Assembly (NCBI GenBank): GCA_019055375.1
Contig: JAHQIW010005303.1
Location: 1-64,000 of the forward strand
Direction of reading: 5' to 3'
DNA: 64,000 bases
Source of the DNA: Parelaphostrongylus tenuis
Taxonomy: Eukaryota; Nematoda; Chromadorea; Rhabditida; Metastrongylidae
Shown: one piece after another, positions 21,164 through 34,090 of the stretch
Layout: the number at the start of each line of letters is the position of its first letter
Numbering within the stretch: position 1 is the stretch's first letter
Program-made: the position numbers and the translations under genes
The notes under the pieces: model-generated
The model's input: only the letters and a program-made list of their open reading frames with translations
The model's database searches: none
What the model was told of the DNA's origin: nothing

Positions 21164-24100
21164 CTGAAGCCATAAACAGTTCATTTTTTTTTCGAAAGAA
21201 ATAGCTATAAACTCATATGAAGTTGGAATCAAAGCAAGATCAAATCTATTCAGAAGATCCTCGTCAAACCTCTATATGAACGAAGAGGTTTATTATCATT
21301 ACGACTATACCAAATATAAGGACGACCATACCAGCAGCGAAAATAATGAACATATACCTAGAAACGAACTGCTGTACATGCGAAATTCATGATTAACTTT
21401 ATGGCGCTCTTTCACTTCCTTCCCTTTTGTAGGTTACCTTGTTATATCATATTTCGTCTGACAGGCGAACAATATAATCGCACTGCATGATAGAATCGTT
21501 GTGACGAGAGCAAGCAGTACTGTTGCAGGTGGCACACGTGCACATGCGACCATTGACATTGCCCCGGCTGACAGAGTCTGAAACAGATCAAAACGCTACG
21601 TGGAGCTAATAGATATAATTCACACCTATTCTTACTGATATTTCATACACAATTCGTTAGTCTCTTAATTCACACGTTTCTAGTGTACATTTTAATCTCA
21701 ATACGTCTAAATTGAAAAAGGGTATGAATTGAGCGGAGCAGCCATGTGAATTCGATAAGAAGAGACAGTGGAAATTTTACAAAATTGTCATCTCGGTGTC
21801 TTACTGGGTTCTTCTACGGTTTTTTTTTTTGATATCTTTGTCAATTTAACTGTTATTAATTCAGTGAATTTATTCAACCAACATAATATTGACCAGTTTT
21901 ATCATTGGTATTTACCTATCTTCTAAGCAAAGATTGGATGCTTTCCTCCCAGAAAGAATGGAACTGACGACCAAAAAGTCGGTGAAGTGACTTTTGAGGT
22001 GATTCTAGTTTTCCCCCGTAGACGCTGCTTCAGGGATCGCAAGATAAGACAATTCGATGCAGCAAATCAGGACTATACAAAGAACGTAGTTTTGTGGTGC
22101 AGCTCAGTTTTCAAGAAGTAAAGAGTCGACTTTGCAATGAGAGGTGATCGCTTAATTGAAGAGGTGTCCAGCGAGAATCGCGCATTTGCTGTCGCGCATC
22201 TCATTGATGGCGAGCGATGGTGCCAAATATCTGCCCAAGCTATCAAAACCCTCTCCAACACAGCACAACCTTACGGCACTAATCCGATTAGAAATAGAAC
22301 TACTGATTGGAACAACTATACGCAAGGAACTGTGAGACAACCCATTATTTGTTGTCAAGAGGCTAAAAAAGATCTTCTCTTGGACGTTTCTTCTAAGTTC
22401 CTTGTGAAGGAATCTGTTCATCGAAGTGACGGTTTTCCTTCTTCGAGTATGACATTCGATCCATAATGGTTGCCGTTCATAGGTTCTAAGATTAATTATT
22501 GTCATATATCTACTGATTTTCGTTATTGTTGCTTAAATGGCGATTTACGCGATCGTCGATCTTCAACATAATTCGAGACTCTATGAATCTCTTTTCACTT
22601 GTGCGAATTGCTATACAGGCGGCGTCAGCTCATTTATAACCGATTCAATAATGGTGATTGATCATACTGTTTGCTAAACGCCGGATCTGCGTGTTGTACG
22701 CAAAAAGGATCGCGAAATGGTAGAGAAATGAATGGAACCGGTCTCCTTGCTGTATTCAGCTTTCTCGATAACCTCATAAGCTTATTGAACTACTTCCTCC
22801 TCCTACTTATTTCAGTTCTAAAGCTAAGCTGTTCACCATAGAGATTTCTCATTAATTCTACACATCGAATATATCTTGAAATTTTCTGTTCGCTTGAACA
22901 CATTTTAGCATCAGAAGCAAATTCGTTCCAAAAGGCATGGTCCTTTTACAGTTCACTCGAAGCTCAATTCTTCAACGGCGATTTAAGAAACGTCCATCAT
23001 TTGCTCTTTCGGGGAGAATGCTAGGTACTAAAGGAACTATGAAATTATCAAAGAGACAGTCGTTTAGTTGTTTGTCATCATCATTACTTCAATATATCGT
23101 TTTTATAACTTGTAAACGTATTCACTAAAAGATGGCTGTTCATGGCTTCTCCAACACCGCTTATTCCAGCAAAATTGGGATCTTTTTCAAAGTTCGAGTT
23201 GAAAGAGCGATGAAGAGCATTGTTTTGCTACTGCGGCTTTTTATTGTAAAACTCAGTTTAAACCAATCTAGTAAAACTGAAGACAGAAGAAATTCCGTCA
23301 TCACTCACAAATATTCCTAAGAGCACGATATTGATAGGAAAGTTGCGAGCCAATGATTGACAACACGCCAGAGTAAACATAGTGGCCACAAATACAAGCC
23401 TGAACAGCTAAGATCTGCAAATTAGTATTGGTCCATTTCTAGCACAATCAAATCTGGTCATCTGTTTGAGATGGTTGTTGCTGATCTGACATCAGGGATA
23501 TGCTAGAATACGACATTTCAATTTGTTTGTCCGTCTATTGACGTGTGTTTTAGTGCAATTCAGTAGCTGAACGTGAACGTAGATTGATGTTGACATAGTA
23601 TGGTGCATTTCATTGCGCCTACATTCAGTAAATGTTCCAAGTATCTGAAACAGCGTGACGTGAGTGTGTATTGCACAAGAACGCCCAAGCTAAGGATTCA
23701 TTACCGTGAACTCTGGCCTAATTAACCTCAAACACATGTACCTGAACCACCTCTACAAGAAACGGAATTGGATTCAAAATGAATTACTTTGATTACGGTT
23801 TGGTAAGCTCATAAATGTGCTCTTCAAGATTCTTATAAAGGTTGTCTATGCACACATCCCTAAGTTCAAATGAAGCTCAACTTCAGAAAAAGCACTAATT
23901 TAAAAAAATTAGCTGTACAAACCCAATGCGACCTTTACGAGAGTTCTGCAAATCGACAGGAGTTTTTTTCTTTTTGACTTAGTATTCTTGATATTTAAGA
24001 ATCCTATAGTATGGAAATGTAAGCCATCGAGTCTGATTACGTCTACCAAAAAAGGCACATCCTCGGCAACAACGTTTGTTGACTATACTGCTTATCAAAG

Positions 24101-24865
24101 GTAAACTAACGGTGACACAACGTCAACAGATGGAATTACTAGTGTTTGGGTGTTGAACTTACTTGAGAGAACAGAAACACTGATTCGATGTGCTGATAAG
24201 CTACCGTGCGTCATTACTGAGATTGGCTATATATTCAGTTACTTCCACCGAGGCTAGTTAAGCAGAATGCTAGGCGCACTCTTCAAGGATTGATCAAGTC
24301 TGACAGCTTTAGGCTTTTCTTCAAATAGTACCGCAGTTGAATAGCAATGATAACTGGGCAGGAAGGGCCACGATACAATAGGAGAGACGGCTTAACTGAT
24401 GAGCAGATTTTATGAATGGCTACCAATAACACTAGGCTGGATACTGCGGGTACATAGGCGTTTATAAATTTGGTGTAATGACTTGGGAAAACGGTTCGAC
24501 ACGAAGAACATCTGCGAATCCTGCTGAATCTCCAAATATAGACCACAGATCAGCTGAATGATCTAGAGCTACCCGTTTACACATTATTCTTTAGTAGAAG
24601 TAAAATTCAAACCAACAATGCTAAAAGATGAATCCAACTGTTTTGGATCATCCAATTTCGTACTTCGACATTCACAACCACTGGTGTCGTCATCACAGCC
24701 ACAACCAGAAGCTAAATATGCGAGTTTACTCTGGAATCGTTTGACGCTTTGGTCTGAAATTCTTAGTACCATGACTGTAACAATGGCGAACACTTTTCGA
24801 ACAAATCCGGCTCGAATTGACGCGTCATCAAAACCAATTCTGTCTTTCGCCCTTTCGACGTCCAC
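21095..24865 (-). CDS. TMBIM/Lifeguard (Bax-inhibitor-1-like) protein, partial spliced gene
   Basis: Multi-spanning membrane protein family that modulates cell death and organellar calcium. Exons on the minus strand: 24865-24770, 21577-21438, 21357-21270, 21163-21095. The first encodes DVERAKDRIGFDDASIRAGF then VRKVFAIVTVM, the family N-terminal block entering TM1. The next gives TLSAGAMSMVACARVPPATV and two more hydrophobic stretches ending CQTKYDITR, the hallmark QTK(Y/F)D motif. Then come YMFIIFAAGMVVLIFGIVVM and ILHTIYTAVACVLLMVYLAL with DIQ. The last three exons join in phase. An exon for TM1-TM2 between 21578 and 24769, and the C-terminal exon (SPEEY-type), were not found. A mariner lies just downstream. 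Confidence 0.75.
21270..21357 (-). CDS. TMBIM gene, TM5 exon
   Basis: 88 bp, acceptor cgtttctag, donor GTTTGA; one strongly hydrophobic helix followed by NLFVHIE. Confidence 0.75.
21438..21577 (-). CDS. TMBIM gene, TM3-TM4 exon
   Basis: 140 bp, acceptor gatctgtttcag, donor GTAACC. Ends at QTKYDIT with AG completing Arg in the next exon. Confidence 0.75.
21600..24280. other. Long intron of the TMBIM gene, no feature recognised
   Basis: Contains poly-T (21823-21832) and several open but unsupported frames. A minus-strand segment at about 23330-23420 follows ctaatttgcag and stays open to a GTGAGT donor, but its protein does not resemble the missing TM1-TM2 part. Confidence 0.3.
24770..24865 (-). 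CDS. TMBIM gene, N-terminal exon
   Basis: 96 bp, phase 0 both ends, acceptor gacacttacag, donor GTACTA. The SIRAGFVRKVFAI block matches the entry to the first membrane segment in Lifeguard proteins. Confidence 0.7.
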
Positions 24866-24979
24866 CTGTAAGTGTCTTCCCTACTTCAACATATGAGTAA
24901 AAAATAATGTGACAATTCATACCGTTTATTTCGAGTGTTTTATTAAGACAACGCTCAAATTTCAATATATGTCATAATG

Positions 24980-25401
24980 CATTGAATCGACTGTTTTTTA
25001 AACCTCGTTATAAACATTCAAAATCAAATCCAAAAAAAAAGAAGAATGGCTTTAGCCTAAAACGAGGTTGGTACGCCAGGGCCATACACCGGTGTTTCGG
25101 AGGCTCGTCCTCCTCGTCAGTGACCCCCGCCCCACATTAAGCCCTGCATTATTAGGCTAAAGCAATTCTTCTTTTTTTTGGATTTGATTTTGAATGTTTA
25201 TAACGAGGTTTTAAAAACAGTCGATTCAATGGATTAGTTTTGGTTCTACCAGCCGAAACATCGACTGATGGTGATGGACCAGTGTCATAGTACACTATGC
25301 CATCACCACTTACCACATACGCCTCCCTCCTTGCTATAATGCAGGGCTTAATGTGGGGCGGGGGTCACTGACGAGGAGGACGAGCCTCCGAAACACCGGT
25401 G
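24980..25401. mobile_element. Nested fold-back element inserted in repeat R1
   Basis: 422 bp flanked by a 12-bp direct repeat, tatgtcataatg, at 24968-24979 and 25402-25413, interrupting an R1 unit. Inside, 24988-25063 and 25148-25228 are inverted copies (aatcaaatccaaaaaaa / ttttttggatttgatt), and 25065-25147 and 25325-25401 are a second inverted pair (gccatacaccggtgtttcgg / ccgaaacaccggtgtat). It is related to the fold-back at 10553-10920. No coding capacity. Confidence 0.75.
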
Positions 25402-25639
25402 TATGTCATAATGATTATTTGAGCCAACATATCATGTGGGCTGTTATGGACACTTGTCACAGCCCGATACACGAGTTTCGACCTTCCAGTCTCGCCAGTC
25501 GAGCAAGCCCTTCATCTTTAGCCGATCCTCTCGGGCTCCTACATGCCCATATAAAGAGCGTAGGCGTCGACGAACGAAATTCATAATCAGCATTGAAGTG
25601 AAATATGAATCAATTATGAAAATCAGATAAACCTCAAAT

Positions 25640-25975
25640 CCTCAAACAATAATTCTGAGATATACCGAAGTTTGAGCGTGGTCTCAATAAAACATCGAAA
25701 TAAGCGGTATAATAATTCAGAAATGTCAGCCAGGATCAATCGAGTGTCAAAAATTGTCAATCTTGTGGTTCTCCACTTGACGGCGATCGTGCAAATCGTT
25801 CGTCGTCGCCTACCTCTTTATAAGGGGATGTAGGAGCCCCCGAGAGGGCTGGGTAAAGACGAAGGGCCTGCCGGCTGACAAGGCTGCAAAACAAAAACAC
25901 GTGTGTCGGACTGTACAGGAGCCCAGAAACAGACCACATGGCATGTAGGATCAAATATTAATTATGAGATAGATA
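25640..25975 (-). repeat. Dispersed repeat R1, minus copy
   Basis: Reverse-oriented unit running into the start of a second unit (words gagcgtggtctcaataaaac and cgttcgtcgtcgcctacctc), so R1 can occur head-to-tail. Confidence 0.6.
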
Positions 25976-25999
25976 CAATTTATTCTCAGACTGATCACC

Positions 26000-28900
26000 C
26001 TTCACGGAAATGGCGACTTTCTTGACTTATTTTTTGCACTGTGAATGTCACTGGATGGCTTAGAATTCAATCAACTCAATACTGTGCTCAATCATTGGAA
26101 AGGGGCTCGGTTAGTGCGCTGTAGCAGCTTAGAGAAAGTACTTTTCATCTTCAGCGTGCAATTTTTGCACAACTGGTGTCCATGACTGGCTTTCGTTAAG
26201 TTTTCAGCATAGATTTTATAATTCAAATCCAGTTTTTTCTTAAACGAAGTTTTGTTTGAAAAAGATCTTCATAAAGCGCTGTAAGAGCGACAAAAATTTG
26301 CTACCCACACGCAGATATAGGTCTTAAAGCATGTGAACGTGTAAAAACATGATGTATCAGAATAGTAAAGAAAATCTGGAAGTTCTGGAACCCATGAAAT
26401 CTCACAAATGATCAATGATAGTCGCTCTCTTTCAAAATGGCACTCGAAATTGCTGCAGTCAGCGCGATTTCCTTTATCTACTTATTTTATCCCTTGTTTC
26501 GGAATATTTATAGGCTGCACGTAATAATAAAGTAGAAGAGGCTATATTTTGACTATTCACAAGTAATACTGTTTCTCTGTCATCTCATGTTGTCGAATAC
26601 ATTTGCTATGAAGGTCAACAACGTTAACCACTTTGTGTGGAACGTGATCTTTCTAATTCAGCTTTTACAGTGCTTCGTGAAAACAACTTCTAAAACCCTA
26701 GTGAAGAATTATCCAATCCTAAGAAACACACAACACTCCGAAGGTATATCATAGCCTTGTTTTGCTGCTACAGCACAACAAAGAAGGTCTTTTCAAGAAT
26801 GCCACTAAAATTTATCAAAAGGCATGTCCAGCAAAAAATTTAGGCGACTACGCATGTATTACACATAATGCACTCTGTCTTCGTGAGGTTCAAGTTATAA
26901 TCTCTTACTCTCTACTCTATAATCTCTACTCTATACTCTATAATCTCTTAGGACTTACACGATCGACTTCATTCTGGTAAGGCGGATTTTCATGGCCAAC
27001 CGGTTCGCCATACATTCCTAATGTCAATAATTCCATTTAAACTAAAATGATTCATTTATATACTTCCAGCTGATGAAGCTTCTCTTTTATCGTGAATGTT
27101 TTACTGATAGCTGTTTTTGTTGATAAATAGTGACATTCAAAAGCATCAGATCATTTTACGAAAAAAAACGATCTCTTGAATACCGTTGGAATGTATGAAA
27201 GTCATCGCCTATAATTTTAACGTTTGGCGCGATTGAATCACCTGTACTCCTGTGCCCCTTGCAATGGTTTTCCATAACATTTCATTATGTTTTAAGTCGT
27301 CGATGCAGTGTGTATGAATGACCTAAGAAAATATATCCACATTTTTAATAGCTCGTACACGCACCACGCGCTTTTTGTTTTAATTCGCCTATATTTCGAC
27401 AACTCTCGAAGAAATCATAAGTATGTCTGCTTTTTGCAAAAACTCTTTTGATAGCGCTATAGGAGAAGGAAAATATTTGTGCCCTATACCTAGTCGGACA
27501 AAGCTGTCTCTCTAAGCTATTAACAATCTTTCGATAGCGTAAATTTCATTGATTCCAACGCTGTGTTTATTATCTGGAAAGACCGTTTCACTGGAGTGTA
27601 GCAGGGAAAATGAGATCGAGTTTCACATATACGGTGCGCTTGTTTACCGGCCAGTCTACGGACTGGGGCGTGGCGATTAACGATGGTCCGAAGTGTCAAA
27701 CATTTGAGATGCAATTTGTTATTCAATTGAGAATTTTTTCTCCCCTTTGAAAAAAAGCGCCACATAGAATGATTGAATCAGATACTACAAGATTTCCTCT
27801 ACACGCTCATATACTTTTCGTTCTTTTCGCGAATGATACGTGATAAAAACGAAGACGAGCGGCGAATGTGAAACGTAATTTTGTTTTGGATGCTACAGAG
27901 CTGTAAAATTACTTTTTCAAAACAGGAACATGAGATGCTAGCCAGAAATTTTAGTTTTCGTATCATTGCTAACACTCTTGCCAAAATTTTCAATCCAGCG
28001 AAAGAACAAGCATAGGAAAAAGCTTCGATAGCAATGTAGTCAAACTTGCCACATCATTACTAGTCGCAAAGCCGATATCTCTGCTGAGCCAAAGTCTTAC
28101 ATAGGATTACGCTTACGTAGTAGTGAAATTGCTAAAGAAAAAGAAAAGCGAAAGCTGAAGAGCACGTCAGTCACGAACAACAAAATGGTCGCCTCCGGCA
28201 TACTAACAGAATGCTCACTGCATTGAAGAAGGCACGGTTGCAAATTTTGGCAAGATTTTCTTAAAACTTTTTACAAGGCCCTTCAGCATACCGCGGAATC
28301 CCAGCACTTCTTACATTCTATACGTTTCATCACAGCCACCCGTAGCAAAGGCTTTCAATTATTTCTCGTGTTACTTCGGCTGCTGCTCGTCTTCCTTATG
28401 ATTGTCTTTGAATACTGGTCAAAACGACCGTCCCCGCAATATTGGCGGTAATGTGCTGAGGCGTATTCTAAGAAGCTCGTTAATCAAACACCGAAGAGTG
28501 CTGAGAACGCACTGAACCTTGCTTATGACTTTGCTTCCTAACACACCGTATCACTTGGTGCTGGACTACATTGCTACCTAATAAGATTAGAGACTATCAT
28601 TTCCTATCACTCCCTTCTAGAAAGCGAGTGCATCTGCCACTGTGCAGAATACTTATTTTGAAAAAATTGTATACTTCTGACCCGTATTTGAAGCCATAAA
28701 AATGTTGCAAAGCGTCTACTCAAAAATCACTGTCAATCAACAGCTCGCAAAATCAGCATCGGCCAAGAGCAATTATCCACTGCACAGGCACCACCGGAAT
28801 TATCCTTCGTAATTGAAATGTGTACTTCTCAGTTTAATATTGTACAGAGAATACGTCTGAAACAGGCAATTTTTTATTTTGAATCACAATACGCGGCAGT

Positions 28901-30940
28901 TTGCAATAAGAAATTTCTGTCCAAAGTATGTAATCCTGAAGTGCAATGCCTCAAGCACTTAATTTCATATTTTTGATGAGCGGAGTTGTAACATATTAGG
29001 CAAACGCGCTTCTCACGTTGGCTGCTCGTAGTACGCATTTGTCTAGCTTTCCGCCGAGCATATGTAACATTTCCTTTCTATGTCGGATTAATAACTCTTA
29101 ACACAAGCAATAAGTAGAATTTTGCGAGTCAATCGTGCTCGAATAATATGCTCTCCAAACAGCTCGCCAGTAGAGAACGGCTCACTTCACGAAAAAGTCT
29201 TTTCAATATCAGCATTCTTTCTACGACTTCATATTTACTGTCGATGTTTTAGCAATGGTCTCTTCTTCCAAATCTGCATTATTATACTTCATTACGAAGC
29301 CCAGTTCATGCACTATTGTTCTGAACAATTGAACTGCAAGAATGATAAAATTTTCCAAGCCTATCAAGGACTGTGGTATGGCATTTGGAGTGGTAAACAC
29401 GTTTCGACATTACTCGCACGCCTCATCAAAACCACATGCCTTACGAATCATCACTACAACTGATAGTAGCGGCCTCGAAGATATATCAATGCAGACGAAG
29501 TGAAAAGTTCACTTGAGGTTGCGGTTTAGACTGATTTTCAGTAGACGACTTAGGGGTAATAGGAAAGCAGAATCGTAGTATACAATGTTTGTACCATACA
29601 GTTGTATGGATTGAGCTCGAGCATACTCGACACAAGTGGTTCGAGCTACAAATAAGGCATAATCAGTGAAGATGCTCACGATCGCGCAATGAAATGTTGC
29701 TTTAGAAGCTTCGTCGTAGCGCGTACGAGCTTCAAGATGAGGGTTATCGCAGACGCTCCTTTATTATTGTCAACGATAAATGAAGGCTTTTGCAGAAGCT
29801 ATACGATATTAGCTGTCCAAGAACTTGCGGAAGATTTCGGTGCAGGTATGCTGATGAGAATTGAACAAGAGATATCGTGAGTTGAACCACAGTCAAAGAA
29901 ATCGCCGTCCCAAAGTATTGTCGACATCTTTACGCAATTAGAACGGTCCCTTAATCAGCGGCATTGCGCCATGGTACTAGAAATTGTCTTTTATGACATC
30001 AGCTAATCGTAGTACTTGGGGGCGATAAAGCCTCCCAGAAGCAGACAAAGCCAAAATTTCACCAAAGAATGCTCATCTTTACTGTTCGGCAGTTGCTACT
30101 GATAATTCGTTATACATTCCTGCATCAGTTTGAAAACCATGATGGCATAGACGACCACTACATCGACGAAATATAACACACACTTCAGCAGTAGCATCAC
30201 TCATTGGTCAACAAACAGAACAATCATTCTCGACATAATTCGCTGCCACACATCACTCTATCAAGGCGACAGTCGCTGAACGAGCTGAACTGGGAAAGTC
30301 TGCCGCACCTAACATAATCTCTATGACTTTCCCCAAGCTACTGTCACTTCTTTCAAAATCACCAACTAACTCTGGAGTAATGCTTCAGCAATCAAACCAA
30401 AGACGAAGTTACTCCTAACGACTTCTCCGCCGCTAGTGGTTCAGGATTCTGTGCTATCAGGATAGTCAGAACTGCTATTTCTAAAAAAATATTGCTGGGT
30501 CCAATTGATTCTTAAATTTATCGAGAAACGCTATTCTAAGCCAAACTGTATCTCTTGAAATAAGCAGGTCCCAGTCGGATATTAACTTCAGAAAGGCAGG
30601 ACTTTCCTCTATTCCTTCCACTGTATGACCGTCCTTACAAAACCTTCTTTAAAGTTTTCCTCTTAAAGCGAAAAATCTCGAAGTAATCAAATCAGAGTTA
30701 TAAGGTTCCACCATTCGACTTAGAATGCTTATCAATATCCTGTCCAGCTCTCGCCATATCATATTCGTAATAATAGACTCATCACATCATTGTTTACACT
30801 CATGTCACTTGGACGCTGTTTTAGAATACACTTTGCAACTGAGAGTGTTCCGCATCGCTTCTGTGCTATCATTACTTGCTGATCACAGTATTGTTCACAT
30901 TTATTATACGTATGCTCTGAATACCGTTCCGACATTAGAG
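26000..30940. other. Gene-poor stretch
   Basis: No exon recognised. A short tandem of ctctactctataat is at 26899-26945. Fragments of a dispersed non-coding repeat (gatagcgctataggagaagg type, followed by gtcggacaaagctgt) are near 27450-27770. Relatives are at 35100-35340, 47960-48060, 55920-56130 and 57400-57570. A possible degenerate coding remnant (YELQDEGYRRRSFIIVND, about 29720-29780, +) has no identifiable family. Confidence 0.4.
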
Positions 30941-30944
30941 GGTA

Positions 30945-31229
30945 AAGCCCTCGGCATTGATCAATTCCTGTGGGATGCACCCTACATTCGTGTTTAATTT
31001 TTTCTTCTTCGTTTGAGGTGACTGAATGCATATCTGGCCCTTACATGACTCGCGGTGGCCTCTTGCTGTATCGGCTCGGCACTGCTTATCCTCCCATGCA
31101 ACTCTGAGATCCGTCTGGTACCAATTCACTGATTCCAGAGGGGTAGGCGGCTTTTGAGCATAAGCGCGAGATCGAGCCATTGACCTCGTGGGCGACGCAG
31201 AGCACCTCTAACCACTGCACCACATGCTC
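30945..31229 (-). repeat. tRNA-derived SINE
   Basis: Same organisation as 14930-15216: tRNA-like head at 31229-31162 and body with GGAGGATAAGCAGTGCCGAG, ending GGGATTGATCAA-like. Confidence 0.6.
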
Positions 31230-31985
31230 TCTTCCTCTAAAATACTATTAGATTAATATGGTTATACAGAAGGCTCAAACACCTTATTTTGAGGTATGGC
31301 GGTACGGTAAGCACGGAAAGGTCCACTTGACAGTGCATTTTACACAAACGAGAAACTCACTGTGGTATCGGTGTAAACATGATCACAACTATTGTGCATA
31401 AAATGCATTGTGGTCAATGCATACAGGGTGTGTCCCGACTGCCTTCAAATTGTCATTTCCTTTACATTCGATGTTGGTTTGCCATCGTAGGGTTTTCAAG
31501 AGCAAATGTCCATGTCGTTCAAGCTTTATTAAACATGATTCACTACATACTACATGAAATATTTTCGATGGTACTGAGTAGATATTCAAAATTTATCAAA
31601 TATTATATTCTAAGCAGTATCATTTGAGTGAATTCCAAAAATGTCAAACGAAGATGCAATGGAAAGAGAAAAAGTGAGCTCCCAAATTTTTACAATCATA
31701 CACATTGTCTTCCATCAAAGTGTTGAACGAGTGGTCAACAGCGGTCTTCATTTCAATGAACTATTGCATTATAGTCTTGTACGTCGGCTTTTGGCATTGA
31801 CTTAAGAAGTCGACAAAGATCTTCAATATCTTTATGAGCTTGAGTCCTGAGATAAACCTAAAACAAGCATCATATTCTAACTTTCACTTGAATTAGACAG
31901 CTACTGTGATCTCCACATTTACGACCGGATATAATTACTGTGCCTATGTGCATAAGTCTTCGACATATGACACTTCATTGTATTA

Positions 31986-32758
31986 GGTCTTCTCATGAAT
32001 TTTGACACTAAAGCAATAGACACTAAATTTATTGATCAGAGCTGATCAAAATTGCTCAACAACACTATTCAAAGTATGCGCCATCAGCCTTAACATATTT
32101 CTGCCATCTATCAGGTAACTAAGTAACACCACGCTCATGGAACTCGTTGTCCTTGTATTCAAAAAAGTTATTAATCCTAGACACAAATGACTAATGTCTC
32201 GGAATTTTTAGTGCTCAAGAAGTGCTCTGACGAGCGGAAGAGGTGATATTCAGTTGACGACAAGTCGGGACTGTACGACAGTTGATCCAGTAAGTCCCAA
32301 CCCAGTTCGGTCAACTTCCTCGTTGTCCATTTAGCGGCATGCAGCTGTGCATTGGCCTGGGCAGGATGGGATTGTGGCGACGTCGACGTTGCAGGACCCG
32401 ATTGCGACGGTCCAGGTGTTCACAGTAGGCTAGACGTTGATCGTCTCTGCAGCTGACATCAAGTCCCAGTGAATCGCCCCGCTGTGGTCTCAAAAATAAT
32501 GAACATAGCCCTTGGCGCGAATCGATTTGGACGTGGAGTTGGAGTTCCTCGTTGGCTCGGTGATAACCATTGATTCCACAACATTGACTTTTGAAAAAAA
32601 ACTACGTTTTGTCGACGATCATGACCATGACTAGAAATGGAGCGTGAAAAGACGTCTGAGCAGTTTTTGTGCGATGTTCCTGTGTCTAGCAATCTCAATT
32701 ACATCTGCTCAATGAAAGTGGTGATTATTGCTCTAGTGCCATAATTTATGAGGAGACC
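31986..32758 (-). mobile_element. Deleted mariner element
   Basis: TA flanks at 31984-31985 and 32759-32760. Inverted ends GGTCTTCTCATGAATTTTGA and GGTCTCCTCATAAATTATGG (inward). The minus strand carries mariner transposase pieces in broken frames, ending HERGVT, LPDRWQKYVKADGAYFE (about 32050-32120), a typical mariner C-terminus. 773 bp, non-autonomous. Confidence 0.8.
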
Positions 32759-33159
32759 TAATATATGCTCAACAGCGTTTACATTTTTATGGTCAACAAA
32801 TAACACCGCAGAAAACAAAATGAACTTCCTTACGACGTTACCTCTGTTTCGAACATGAAGTCGAAAATACCGTCGCTCGCGATGCTGTCTAAATCGTAAG
32901 CTCTGCTAAGTCGAGGAGAAAAACGGAAGTACGGAATGCGAAGTGAATGAGCCCATTCACGAGCTTGACTGACGGCTGCATGTGACGAGGTGCACTGAAC
33001 GACGAAGGTATGAGAACTAAACGATTTTCAAACCAGATTGAAATGCGACAGTATGTTGTAGCACGATACCAGGTCTGAGAAGCACCCTTCTGCCACTTTA
33101 GGAGACACTGTATCGGTATAAACGATAAACGATGGAATGTCTACTGTTGACTATTTGAT

Positions 33160-33600
33160 GTAATTTGAGCCAACATGTCATTGGTCTGGTAAGGGCTCTT
33201 CTACAGCGCGATACACGTGTTTCGACCCTACAGTCTCGTCAGTCTGGGAGAACCCTTCTTCTTTAGCAGTCCTCTCCAGAGCCCCTACTTTCCCTATAAA
33301 GAGGTACGCGAGGACAAACGCCTTGTCATGTGGTCTTATAATGGGCTCTTGTACAGCCCGATACACGATACATTAACGACTTACACTGTACTGCCGTCAA
33401 GTGAACATCAAAACGTCGGCAGTTTTGGCTAAAGACGAAGAATTCTGCCTGCACGAATGATGAGACTGTAGGGTCGAAACACGTGTATTGGGCTGCACAA
33501 GCGCCCCTAAAGAGACCACACGACATTTTCGCTCGAAATTAATTACGAGATATGTTGAAGTTTAAGCGTGGTCTCAATAAAACACTTGAAATAGACGGTT
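33160..33600. repeat. Two R1 units head to head
   Basis: 33160-33420 is a + unit containing an internal re-duplication of its start (33326-33365). 33425-33600 is a minus unit (gactgtagggtcgaaacacg, then gcgtggtctcaataaaacac). Confidence 0.6.
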
Positions 33601-34011
33601 GAGTTACATTGGTAATGCCAATGTTCCTGAAGATTATGGTGCCTTGGATCAAACTGGGTGTTCAAGGGTTCGGGAGATGCCCAAATCTTTACAACGTTGA
33701 CTTCACCTACTGCCTAATTTTTTTAACGGCAGGGCGCGATATGATACATAGAATCAGTAATTCTAAGATACGGGTAGAACTTTGAACCTGATCTGCATGT
33801 CATCCACTTTAACCGCAACGATAGCTTTTGGGAGCAGCGTGCGGTTGCACAACAACGTACTATGTGAAATTTAATCAGTGCTCATATGATCAAGTGATTG
33901 TCATATATGCCCTAGATGTCTGGTGGTGAAATCAATCATCAACACTCAGCATCGCCATAATACGTGCTTTTGACCAGAGAACACGCATATCAAAAAAGTA
34001 AGTATAAAAAC

Positions 34012-34090
34012 CTGATAAAGGAAAAGAGTGATGAGATTTTTGCCTTTGCCAAACACGTTCATAAAGTCCTTCCCAAGTGCAAATGGGCTC
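34012..34090 (-). CDS. iPLA2 copy 2, C-terminal-side exon
   Basis: 79 bp, acceptor gtatcatttcag, donor GTTTTT. It encodes SPFALGKDFMNVFGKGKNLI then TLFLYQ, matching the family's NPW-LA---FG-K-L block. Later exons are expected at lower coordinates (33650-33990 has open but ambiguous frames) and were not resolved. Confidence 0.7.
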
